DNA of 36,652 nucleotides from positions 1-36,652 of the forward strand of contig CALZIK010000044.1 of the NCBI GenBank assembly GCA_945787635.1, read 5' to 3'. This DNA comes from Thermoanaerobaculia bacterium (GTDB taxonomy: Bacteria; Acidobacteriota; Thermoanaerobaculia; Multivoradales; JAHEKO01). Of the stretch, positions 7,439 to 15,420 are shown piece after piece (positions within the stretch are counted from its first letter, which is position 1; each line of letters begins with the position of its first letter). A model generated the notes under the pieces. The model made no database searches. It had not been told where the DNA came from and was given only the letters and a program-made list of their open reading frames with translations. Both the position numbers and the translations under genes were made by a program.

Positions 7439-8725
7439 CTACGGATAGATCTTGTTCAGCATGCGCGGGTACGGGATGGTCTCGCGCAAGTGCTTGACCC
7501 CCGACATCCAGGCCACGAATCGCTCGATGCCCATGCCGAACCCACTGTGCGGGCAGGTGCCGTAGCGGCGCACGTCGAGGTACCACTCGAAGGCCTCGCG
7601 GGGCAGCTCGTGCTCGGCCAACCTACGCTCGAGCAGCTCGAGGTCGTGGATTCTCTGGCTGCCGCCGATGATCTCGCCATAGCCTTCCGGAGCGATCACG
7701 TCGAGGCCCAACACGACCTCCGGATTGTCGGGATCGGGCTCCATGTAGAAGGCCTTGATCTTGGTGGGGAATCGACTGATCTTAACCGGGCGGTCGAAGT
7801 CGGCGGTGATCTGGGTCTCGTCGTCGGCGCCGAAGTCATCTCCCCACGCAATCGGATTTCCCTTCGCCTGCAGCCGCTCGATCGCCTCGGTGTAGCTGAT
7901 GTGCGGGAACGGTTTCTGAACCGCCTCGAGCGCCTTGGTGTCGCGCTCGAGCACCTCGAGATCCTCGGCGCAGCGGTCGAGCACCCGCGTCACCAGGCTG
8001 CACACGAAGTCCTCGGCGAGGTCGCAGAGGGCCTCGAAGCGCATGAACGCGATCTCGGGCTCGACCATCCAGAATTCCATGAGATGCCGGCGGGTCTTGG
8101 ACTTCTCAGCCCTGAAGGTGGGGCCGAAGCAGTAGACCTTGCCAAGGGCGGCGATCGCGGGCTCCAGATAGAGCTGTCCCGACTGGCTCAGGTACGCCTT
8201 GTCTCCGAAGTAGTCAGTCTCAAAAAGCGTCGAGGTGCCCTCACACGCGGCCGGGGTCAGGATCGGTGAGTCCACCAGGGTGTAGCCGCCGTCGTAGAAG
8301 TAGTCCCGGATCGCCTGGCAGACCTCACTTCGGACCCTGAGCGCCGCCCGCTGCTTGCTCGAGCGCAGCCATAGGTGCCGGTGCTCCATGAGGAAGGCGG
8401 TCCCGTGCTCCTTGGGCGAGATCGGAAACTCTTCCGATAGCGCCAGCAACTCGAGCTCGGAGGCGTGGATCTCGTAGCCGCCCGGAGCCCGATGGTCCTC
8501 GTTGACCCTACCCACCACCCGCACCGTCGACTCCTGCACGGCCTCCTGGATCGCCTGCCAGCTCGCGTCGTCGACTTCGGAGCGGCTGGCCACGACCTGC
8601 GCGGTGCCGCTGCCATCACGCACCTGCACGAAGGCAATCTTGCCGCTCGATCGCTTGTTGGCCAGCCAGCCCTCGAGCGTGACCTCCTCGTTCACGTGCT
8701 GGCTCAAGTTTCTGATCTCGGTCAT
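7439..8725 (-). CDS. asnS: Asparaginyl-tRNA synthetase
   Basis: 428 residues. The N-terminal OB-fold anticodon-binding domain (VTLEGWLANKRSSGKIAFVQVRDGSG) is followed by a class IIb catalytic core. Motif 2 (FRAEKSKTRRHLMEFWMVEPE) fits AsnRS rather than AspRS, and motif 3 is GFGMGIERFVAWMSGVKHLRE with the C-terminal YPRMLNKIYP. It charges tRNA-Asn with asparagine in the cytoplasm. ATG 8725 is supported by GGGGGAAGAG 5 nt upstream and by the start of the OB fold; a reading frame extending about 60 codons upstream crosses the promoter region and lacks conservation. The gene leads a two-gene unit with the transporter and is divergent from the aminotransferase gene. Confidence 0.95.
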   Translation of the reverse strand: MTEIRNLSQHVNEEVTLEGWLANKRSSGKIAFVQVRDGSGTAQVVASRSEVDDASWQAIQEAVQESTVRVVGRVNEDHRAPGGYEIHASELELLALSEEFPISPKEHGTAFLMEHRHLWLRSSKQRAALRVRSEVCQAIRDYFYDGGYTLVDSPILTPAACEGTSTLFETDYFGDKAYLSQSGQLYLEPAIAALGKVYCFGPTFRAEKSKTRRHLMEFWMVEPEIAFMRFEALCDLAEDFVCSLVTRVLDRCAEDLEVLERDTKALEAVQKPFPHISYTEAIERLQAKGNPIAWGDDFGADDETQITADFDRPVKISRFPTKIKAFYMEPDPDNPEVVLGLDVIAPEGYGEIIGGSQRIHDLELLERRLAEHELPREAFEWYLDVRRYGTCPHSGFGMGIERFVAWMSGVKHLRETIPYPRMLNKIYP

Positions 8726-8754
8726 GAAATCTCTTCCCCCGGTCGAATCGTGGA

Positions 8755-8760
8755 TTGTAT
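8755..8760 (-). promoter_or_regulatory. Putative -10 box of asnS
   Basis: TACAAT on the minus strand, 29 nt before the asnS ATG, which would give a leader of about 23 nt containing the SD. It is a 5/6 match to TATAAT. The region where a -35 would sit overlaps the palindrome at 8769-8788. Confidence 0.45.
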
Positions 8761-8768
8761 GGCATCGG

Positions 8769-8788
8769 GGACACGATCCCTCGTGTCC
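8769..8788. promoter_or_regulatory. Perfect palindrome in the asnS/aminotransferase divergent promoter region
   Basis: GGACACGA and TCGTGTCC form a perfect 8-bp inverted repeat separated by TCCC. It covers the expected -35 region of the putative asnS promoter. No T-tract follows, so an operator is more likely than a terminator, though a dispersed repeat is possible. Confidence 0.45.
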
Positions 8789-8830
8789 GCTCCCGGCTGG
8801 TATTGCCACGCCCTTCTGTTCCGCCCTTGG

Positions 8831-8836
8831 TAGTCT
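8831..8836 (+). promoter_or_regulatory. Putative -10 box of the aminotransferase gene
   Basis: TAGTCT lies 7 nt before the GTG start codon. It fits TANNNT and the gene has no visible SD, which is consistent with a leaderless transcript. The match is weak taken alone. Confidence 0.25.
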
Positions 8837-8843
8837 TCCGGCC

Positions 8844-10130
<1,287 letters not shown>

Positions 10131-10155
10131 ACTCCATGTCGCGAAGGGAAGCTTG

Positions 10156-10701
10156 ATGGCTGACACACGAATCTCGATCGCCCGCACGGCGACAATCGTG
10201 GTCGCGGTCCTCGCCGTCGGTTGGCTCGCCGCCGTGCTGGGATGCTCCCCCGCCGCGCCCCCCGAGCCGGAGGCCGAAGTCGCCGACGCCCCTGACGCGG
10301 CACCGCAGCCGGAGGTTCCCAAGCCCCTTTGGCAACAGCATGTCGACGAGCTCCAGCCCGAGGTCGAATCCTGGGCGAGGGCGTGGTCGAATCAGGACGT
10401 CGAGGCCTATCTCGCGCACTACTCGCCGGACTTCAAGGTCCCGGGCGGCATGTCGCGCGAGGGCTGGGAGGCGCAGCGCCGCGACCGGCTCACTCGCCCG
10501 TCCAGCATCACCGTCGAGCTGACCGGCTTTCAGAACGTCGGATTCAACAAGGGGTTCATGGGCGGCAGGGAGCGCCAGCTGGTCAGGGTTCAATTCCGGC
10601 AGAAGTACTCGTCGGACACCTTCAGCGACGAGGTCGACAAGGAGCTTCAGCTTGAGCTGGTCGATCTGACCTGGAAGATCATCACCGAAACCTCGCTCTA
10701 G
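10156..10701 (+). CDS. Lipoprotein with NTF2-like (Cds6/SnoaL-type) domain
   Basis: 181 residues. A long N-terminal hydrophobic segment ends in LAAVLGC, the lipidated Cys being residue 30, followed by a Pro/Glu/Ala-rich linker. From about residue 70 an NTF2-like alpha+beta domain begins (VESWARAWSNQDVEAYLAHY, then FKVPGG, VRVQFRQKYSS, LTWKIITE). This pattern occurs as a C-terminal domain in L,D-transpeptidase-associated and Cds6-like envelope proteins, so a role near the cell wall is possible but not proven. ATG 10156 has AAGGGA 8 nt upstream. The stop codon TAG lies inside the terminal inverted repeat of the element at 10698-10977, so the original C-terminus may have been altered by that insertion. 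Confidence 0.8.
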   Translation: MADTRISIARTATIVVAVLAVGWLAAVLGCSPAAPPEPEAEVADAPDAAPQPEVPKPLWQQHVDELQPEVESWARAWSNQDVEAYLAHYSPDFKVPGGMSREGWEAQRRDRLTRPSSITVELTGFQNVGFNKGFMGGRERQLVRVQFRQKYSSDTFSDEVDKELQLELVDLTWKIITETSL

Positions 10702-10977
10702 GAGCTTGCTGAAGAACCCTGGCGGGTCGCGCGCCAAGGGCTTGTGGTGCAGATGCGAGGCGCGAGGAGGAGTCGATGCGGTGCCATCGCCTACGACGAG
10801 CAACGCTGCAGATGCGCCGCAACCCCTTGGCGCCCTTCGGGTTGCGGCGGCGTGGACCGATCTGCCACGTTGCGACTCCTCGCCGATGCTACGGCATCGA
10901 CTGCGGAGTCGACGCTTCGCAGCTCGACCCACGGCGCTCGCAACGCGACCTGCCAGGGTTTTTCAGCAAGCTCCTAG
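10698..10977. mobile_element. MITE-like palindromic element with 34-bp terminal inverted repeats
   Basis: The ends 10698-10731 and 10944-10977 are inverted repeats matching at 32 of 34 positions. Both begin with CTAGGAGCTTGCTGAA reading inward. The interior holds further inverted repeats, including a perfect 11-bp stem (10815-10825 with 10839-10849) and a pair of related 19-mers (10771-10789 and 10884-10902). There is no transposase gene. A 280-bp non-coding unit with long TIRs fits a miniature inverted-repeat transposable element or large palindromic repeat. The TIR ends carry CTAG, which may include a target duplication. It fills the gap between the convergent lipoprotein and rnc genes, where it may also stop transcription from both sides. 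Confidence 0.75.
10815..10849. repeat. Internal hairpin of the MITE-like element
   Basis: CGCCGCAACCC and GGGTTGCGGCG form a perfect 11-bp stem around a 13-nt loop near the centre of the element. Such a structure would fold on either strand. Confidence 0.7.
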
Positions 10978-10991
10978 GTCGTCGCGGACTC

Positions 10992-11690
10992 TCAATTGGC
11001 CTGCAGGCTCTCCAGAGCCGCCGCCGCCGCGAGCTGCTCGGCTCGCTTTTTCGACCCGCCCTCTCCGGCGCCCTCGACCTCGTCGCCGACCAGGCACTCG
11101 ACGATGAACACCTTCTCGTGATCCGGGCCCTGCGAGTCCGCCAAGCGGTATTGAGGGAGTCCCTGGCCGCGCGCTTGGAGAAACTCCTGGAGCCGCCCCT
11201 TGGGATCCTTGAGCTCGCTGTCGCCCGAGTCCGCGGCCGCCCCATCGAGCATCCGGCGCACCAGGCGCCGGGCGGGCTTCCACCCGCCATCGAGGAACAC
11301 CGCACCGATGACCGCTTCGACGACATCCGAGAGAATCGAGTCCTTCTCCCGTCCGCCGGAGCGGGCCTCGCCGACGCCAACTCGAATAAAGTCGCCGAGC
11401 CCGAGGTCGCGCCCGAAATCGGCGAGGACCGGACCGGAGACGAGCCGCCCCTTGAGCGCCGAGAGCCTGCCCTCGGAGACTCCGCGGTGCTCCGTGAACA
11501 GCCACTCCGCCGTCACCAAGCCGAGCACCGAATCCCCCAGGAACTCGAGCCGCTCGTAGTTCGAGCCCAGCCCCTTCTCGTTGGCGTATGACCGGTGAGT
11601 GAGCGCGGTCTTCAAGAGCTCCCGCCTTCGAAAGCGGCGACCGAGCCGGCGCTCGAGCTCTCGGAGCGGGTTCTTGGTTCTCGAGAACAT
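10992..11690 (-). CDS. rnc: Ribonuclease III
   Basis: 232 residues, the normal length. The catalytic domain has the RNase III signature NYERLEFLGDSVL (E46, E49, D53) and the second metal-binding site SDVVEAVIGAVFLDGG (D122, E125). A C-terminal double-stranded RNA-binding domain runs from DPKGRLQEFLQ to KKRAEQLAAAAAL. It cleaves double-stranded RNA in rRNA precursors and in some mRNAs and sRNA duplexes. The ATG at 11690 has GGAGG 8 nt upstream. It is the last gene of the rlmN-mutL-rnc unit, 22 bp after mutL. Confidence 0.97.
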   Translation of the reverse strand: MFSRTKNPLRELERRLGRRFRRRELLKTALTHRSYANEKGLGSNYERLEFLGDSVLGLVTAEWLFTEHRGVSEGRLSALKGRLVSGPVLADFGRDLGLGDFIRVGVGEARSGGREKDSILSDVVEAVIGAVFLDGGWKPARRLVRRMLDGAAADSGDSELKDPKGRLQEFLQARGQGLPQYRLADSQGPDHEKVFIVECLVGDEVEGAGEGGSKKRAEQLAAAAALESLQAN

Positions 11691-11712
11691 CCGACTCGCC
11701 TCCGGTGAACGG

Positions 11713-13551
11713 CTAGCGCCGCCCGAAGCGGCTCTCCAGGTCGGCGTCGCTCATCTTGAGCACGATCGGTCGCCCGTGCGGGCAGGCATAGGGGTTCTCG
11801 GCGGCGAAAAGCTCGGCGATCATCGCCTCCATCTCGTCCGCCGACAACGGCTCGTGCATTTTGACTGCTTGCTTGCAGGCCATAGACGCCGCCAACGAAT
11901 CGAGCAGGCGCTCGGCCAGATCGGTTTCGGCGTCGCGCTCCTGGAAAGCCGCGAGTGACTGAAGGACTCCCTCGGCCTGGCGACCGCTCAGTACCGTCGG
12001 CACCGCCGACACCGCCACCGACCCGCCGGACAGAAACGAGACCGTGAATCCGGCTCGGTCGAGCTCTTCGGCCGACTCCTCGAGACGCGCCGCCTCGCTC
12101 GGCGACAGCTCGAGCAGCACCGGCTCGAGCAGGGGCTGGCGCTTGGGGACCTCCCTTGCCAACTCGGCGCGGAGGCGCTCGAAGAGGATTCGCTCGTGGG
12201 CCACGTGCTGATCGATGAGGTAGAGGCCGTCGGGCCCCTCGAGCAGCACCAAGGTCGCCTTGTACTGCCCGAGGATCCGGAAGGTCCTTTCCCGGCCGGG
12301 CCGACCGCTCAGTCGCACATGTACGGACTCGAGCGGAGCGTAGGTCGCGCCCGCGATCCGCGACGAGCCCGCATCGGCCTCGCGAACTTCGGCCGCCCTG
12401 GCCAGGGACCGACGGCCCAGACCTTCCCACGAGAGCCTCCCTCCGGCGAGCTCGCCGGCGGAATATCCCACCTGGCCGAGAAAACTCGGATCACCCGCCG
12501 CGGCCCAGTCACTCGCCTCCCCCGGCCCGCTCAGTGCGCGAGCCGGAGCCGCCGACTCGCCCAGGCCGGCTTCGAGGGCGCGACGCACGGCCCGATACAC
12601 ATCACCCACCACCTCGCCGTCCCGGAAACGGACCTCGGCCTTCTGTGGATGGACGTTGACGTCCACCCCTCGCGGGTCCAGCTCCAAGAAAAGAAACAGC
12701 GCCGGAAACCGGTCTGCTTTCCGGACGTCCCGAACAGCCCGGTAGAATGAGGACAGGATCGATTTGTCTCTAAGCAACCTGCCGTTGACGTAGGAAAAGT
12801 AACGGCGTCCCCTGGTGGTCTCTGGACCGCCGACGAAGCCGGTGACGCGGCAGCGCGAGCTTTCGAAAGCGAGCGGTGTCAGCGCGTCGCCGACGGAAGG
12901 ACCGAACACCTGACCGATCCGCCGCTCGAGGCCCGCGGCGCCCTCGCCGGCCGGCAGCGCTTCGAGCAGCCGGCGCGACGCCGTCTTGAGCTCGAAGCGA
13001 ACTTCGGGCCGGGCCAGTGCATAGCCCTGGACCACCTCCACCACCCGCCGGGTCTCGGTGGCCGGCGCTTTCAGGAACTTGCGCCGCGCCGGCACATTGT
13101 AGAAAAGCGACGACACCTCGACGGTGGTGCCTCGAGATCTCGCCGAGGGCTCGGCCAGAACTTCGACACCCGCTTCGACCCGTACCTTGAAGCCCTCACC
13201 GGGTTCACGTGCGGTCTCGAGCTCGACACGAGCCACCGACCCGATCGAGGCCAGAGCCTCGCCTCGGAACCCGAGGGTCGCGACCTCGAGCAGATCTTCG
13301 AACTCGGCGATCTTGCTGGTCGCATGCCGGGCAAAGGCCAACCGGGCGTCGTCGGCGCTCATGCCGGAGCCGTCGTCCTCGACCAGAACGCGCGCCTTGC
13401 CGCCGTCGTCGAGCCGGATCGCGACCGACCCGGCGCCGGCGTCGAGGGCGTTCTCGACCAGCTCCTTGACGATCGACGCCGGTCGCTCGACGACCTCGCC
13501 CGCAGCGATCTGGCTGACCAGCTTCTCGGGCAGTCGGTGAATCGTGGCCAT
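11713..13551 (-). CDS. mutL: DNA mismatch repair protein MutL
   Basis: 612 residues. The N-terminal GHKL ATPase has IAAGEVVERPASIVKELVENALDA-type sequence, the DDGSGM motif, and ATSKI and GFRGEALASI motifs. The C-terminal domain keeps the endonuclease signature set: DQHVAHER near 442 (usually DQHAxxxR-like), ACKQAVKMHEPL, CPHGRP near 588 and the terminal FGRR. It is therefore probably a nicking MutL, as in bacteria that lack MutH. It couples MutS mismatch recognition to strand incision. The central linker is Pro/Gly/Ala-rich. There is no SD before ATG 13551, but TACAAT lies 8 nt upstream. It follows rlmN by 56 bp. Confidence 0.97.
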   Translation of the reverse strand: MATIHRLPEKLVSQIAAGEVVERPASIVKELVENALDAGAGSVAIRLDDGGKARVLVEDDGSGMSADDARLAFARHATSKIAEFEDLLEVATLGFRGEALASIGSVARVELETAREPGEGFKVRVEAGVEVLAEPSARSRGTTVEVSSLFYNVPARRKFLKAPATETRRVVEVVQGYALARPEVRFELKTASRRLLEALPAGEGAAGLERRIGQVFGPSVGDALTPLAFESSRCRVTGFVGGPETTRGRRYFSYVNGRLLRDKSILSSFYRAVRDVRKADRFPALFLFLELDPRGVDVNVHPQKAEVRFRDGEVVGDVYRAVRRALEAGLGESAAPARALSGPGEASDWAAAGDPSFLGQVGYSAGELAGGRLSWEGLGRRSLARAAEVREADAGSSRIAGATYAPLESVHVRLSGRPGRERTFRILGQYKATLVLLEGPDGLYLIDQHVAHERILFERLRAELAREVPKRQPLLEPVLLELSPSEAARLEESAEELDRAGFTVSFLSGGSVAVSAVPTVLSGRQAEGVLQSLAAFQERDAETDLAERLLDSLAASMACKQAVKMHEPLSADEMEAMIAELFAAENPYACPHGRPIVLKMSDADLESRFGRR

Positions 13552-13559
13552 CGCGCGTC

Positions 13560-13565
13560 ATTGTA
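13560..13565 (-). promoter_or_regulatory. Putative -10 box of mutL
   Basis: TACAAT on the minus strand ends 8 nt before the mutL ATG. With no SD present, this fits a leaderless mutL-rnc message made in addition to read-through from rlmN. Confidence 0.4.
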
Positions 13566-13566
13566 G

Positions 13567-13588
13567 CGTCGGGCACCCCTGCCCGACG
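13567..13588. repeat. Perfect 9-bp palindrome between rlmN and mutL
   Basis: CGTCGGGCA and TGCCCGACG pair perfectly around a CCCC loop. It begins 1 bp upstream of the putative mutL -10 box and 19 bp downstream of the rlmN stop codon. It could be an operator, a transcription attenuator after rlmN, or a copy of a small dispersed GC-rich palindrome. Confidence 0.5.
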
Positions 13589-13607
13589 TCCCTCTGCAGC
13601 GAACCCG

Positions 13608-14675
13608 TCATCCCGACGCGGCTCCACCCGCTGCGCTGCGACGCCGCAGCTGCCCGCAGGCCGCATCGGCCTCGATCCCCCGACTTTCCCGCAGATGGAC
13701 GTTCGCGCCACGCTCGCGCAGTCCCTTCAAGAACGCGACGGCCAGCGACCGCACGGGCCGCTCGAACGGCAGCTCCGCGACCGGGTTGTACATCATCAGA
13801 TTGACATGGGCCCGGAGGTCGCGCGCGATCCGGGCGAGATCGTCGAGGTCTCGTTTGCGGTCATTGACACCCGCGAGCAGGCAGTACTCGAGGGTGATCT
13901 CGCGCCCGGTCTTGTCGAGATACAGCTTGCATGCCGCCAGTAGCTCCGCCAGCGACAGGCGCCGAGCCCAGGGGATCAGCCGGGCGCGCAGCTCCTCGCT
14001 GGCGGCGTGCAGGCTCAGGGCGAGCGTCGTCTGCAGGCCCTCGCCGGCAAGGCGGACGATCTGCTTTGGCAGGCCGACCGTCGAGATCGTGATCTTTCGC
14101 TGGCCGATCCCAAGCCCCCAGCCGGCGTTCAGTCGGCGAACAGCTTCTACGGTCGCGTTGTAGTTGGCCAGCGGCTCGCCCATTCCCATGAACACCACGT
14201 TCGAGAGCCGCTCGCCGCGGAGAGCGAGAATCCTCGACACCGCGAGCGCCTGGCCCAGGATCTCACCAACAGAGAGATTCCGGAGCACGCCATCGAGTCC
14301 GCTGGCGCAGAACCGGCATCCTACGTCGCAACCGACCTGGGTGCTGACACAAAGCGTCCGCCGACCGGAATCGCCCGCGGCCGGAATCATCACGCTCTCC
14401 GTGGTCGCGCCGTCCTGCCAGGCCAGGAGCAGCTTGAGAGTGCCGTCCGGGGACTCCGAGCGAGCGATCTCGCGGCCGCTCGACAGGTCGAAGCTCTCTG
14501 CGAGGCGCCCTCGGAGACCCTCCGACAGGTTGGTCATCACCGCGAAATCCGAAGCGCCCTCCCGGTACACCCAATGCAGAACCTGGTCGGCGCGGTAGGC
14601 CGGCTCACCCAGCTTCGCAAGCTCGGCGGCGAGCTCGGATGGGGTCAGCTCGAGAAGAGAGCGAGGCTCGGTCAT
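13608..14675 (-). CDS. rlmN: Dual-specificity 23S rRNA/tRNA adenine-C2 methyltransferase RlmN
   Basis: 355 residues, a radical SAM enzyme with the CxxxCxxC cluster in GCDVGCRFCAS (C116, C120, C123). The two catalytic cysteines typical of RlmN are present: C109 in TLCVSTQVGC and C340 in EADAACGQL. The motif VVFMGMGEPLANY is also diagnostic. The enzyme methylates C2 of A2503 in 23S rRNA and A37 of some tRNAs, supporting translational fidelity. I chose ATG 14675; a GTG directly before it (14678) is also possible. There is no SD, but TATACT sits 7 nt upstream. It leads the rlmN-mutL-rnc unit. Confidence 0.97.
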   Translation of the reverse strand: MTEPRSLLELTPSELAAELAKLGEPAYRADQVLHWVYREGASDFAVMTNLSEGLRGRLAESFDLSSGREIARSESPDGTLKLLLAWQDGATTESVMIPAAGDSGRRTLCVSTQVGCDVGCRFCASGLDGVLRNLSVGEILGQALAVSRILALRGERLSNVVFMGMGEPLANYNATVEAVRRLNAGWGLGIGQRKITISTVGLPKQIVRLAGEGLQTTLALSLHAASEELRARLIPWARRLSLAELLAACKLYLDKTGREITLEYCLLAGVNDRKRDLDDLARIARDLRAHVNLMMYNPVAELPFERPVRSLAVAFLKGLRERGANVHLRESRGIEADAACGQLRRRSAAGGAASG

Positions 14676-14682
14676 CACTGCA

Positions 14683-14688
14683 AGTATA
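14683..14688 (-). promoter_or_regulatory. Putative -10 box of the rlmN-mutL-rnc unit
   Basis: TATACT on the minus strand (5/6 match to TATAAT) ends 7 nt before ATG 14675. The first transcribed base would fall at or next to the start codon. No SD is seen. Confidence 0.45.
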
Positions 14689-14783
14689 GGTGTGGCGGGC
14701 TCGGCTCGATCACCTCAGGGTCGCGCAGAACAGGCGGTCGACGGGGATTTCGACGCTACAGTCAGCAGCCGTTAGCGGCGCGC

Positions 14784-15401
14784 TTACGGCGACAGCCGCG
14801 CGAGGACCCAGCGGTCCCCCTCACGGCGGTAGCGAAAGCGATCGTGGAGACGGCTCGGGCGACCCTGCCAGAACTCGATCGCCTCCGGCACGATCCGGAA
14901 ACCGCCCCAGTGGGCCGGCCGCGGGACCTGGCCGCCCGCGAACCGCGCCTCGGCGTCGTGGAAGCGCCTTTCGAGGGCCTCGCGATTCGGCAGCTCCGAG
15001 CTTTGCTCCGACGCCCACGCGGCCAGACGGCCGCCGGGCGGTCGGGTCAGGAAGTACGCGTCCGACTCGTCCTCCCCGACCTGCTGGACGGCGCCCTCGA
15101 TTCGCACCTGCCGCTCGAGGCGATCCCACCACAGAGTCATCGCGGCCCAGGGATTCTCCAGAAGCTCGCGTCCCTTGCGGCTCCGGTAGTTGGTGTGGAA
15201 GACGAATCCACGCGCGTCGAAGCTCTTGAGGAGCACCATCCGGCACGAGGGGCGCCCCTTGGCCCCGGCGGTCGCCAAGGCGGCCGCGGTCGGCTCGATC
15301 AGCCCCGAGGAATTTGCCCGATCGAACCACTGCGCGAACTCGACCAGGGGATCGGGATCGAGATCGGCCCGCCGTATTGGGCAGCCTCGGTAGTCGGTCA
15401 C
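14784..15401 (-). CDS. pdxH: Pyridoxamine/pyridoxine 5'-phosphate oxidase
   Basis: 205 residues. The FMN-binding split-barrel features are clear: RMVLLKSFDARGFVFHTNYRSRKG, WWDRLERQVRIEG, then SEQSSELPNREALE and the PRPAHWGGFRIVPEAIEFWQG substrate-binding segment. It ends with the typical RLSP tail. It makes pyridoxal 5'-phosphate, the cofactor of enzymes such as the aminotransferase encoded nearby. The GTG start at 15401 has GGAGG 10 nt upstream. A longer frame would overlap ppdK and is not supported. It lies 19 bp after ppdK, as the last gene of the glyQ-glyS-ppdK-pdxH train. Confidence 0.95.
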   Translation of the reverse strand: MTDYRGCPIRRADLDPDPLVEFAQWFDRANSSGLIEPTAAALATAGAKGRPSCRMVLLKSFDARGFVFHTNYRSRKGRELLENPWAAMTLWWDRLERQVRIEGAVQQVGEDESDAYFLTRPPGGRLAAWASEQSSELPNREALERRFHDAEARFAGGQVPRPAHWGGFRIVPEAIEFWQGRPSRLHDRFRYRREGDRWVLARLSP

Positions 15402-15420
15402 CCCGGAGTCGCCTCCACTT

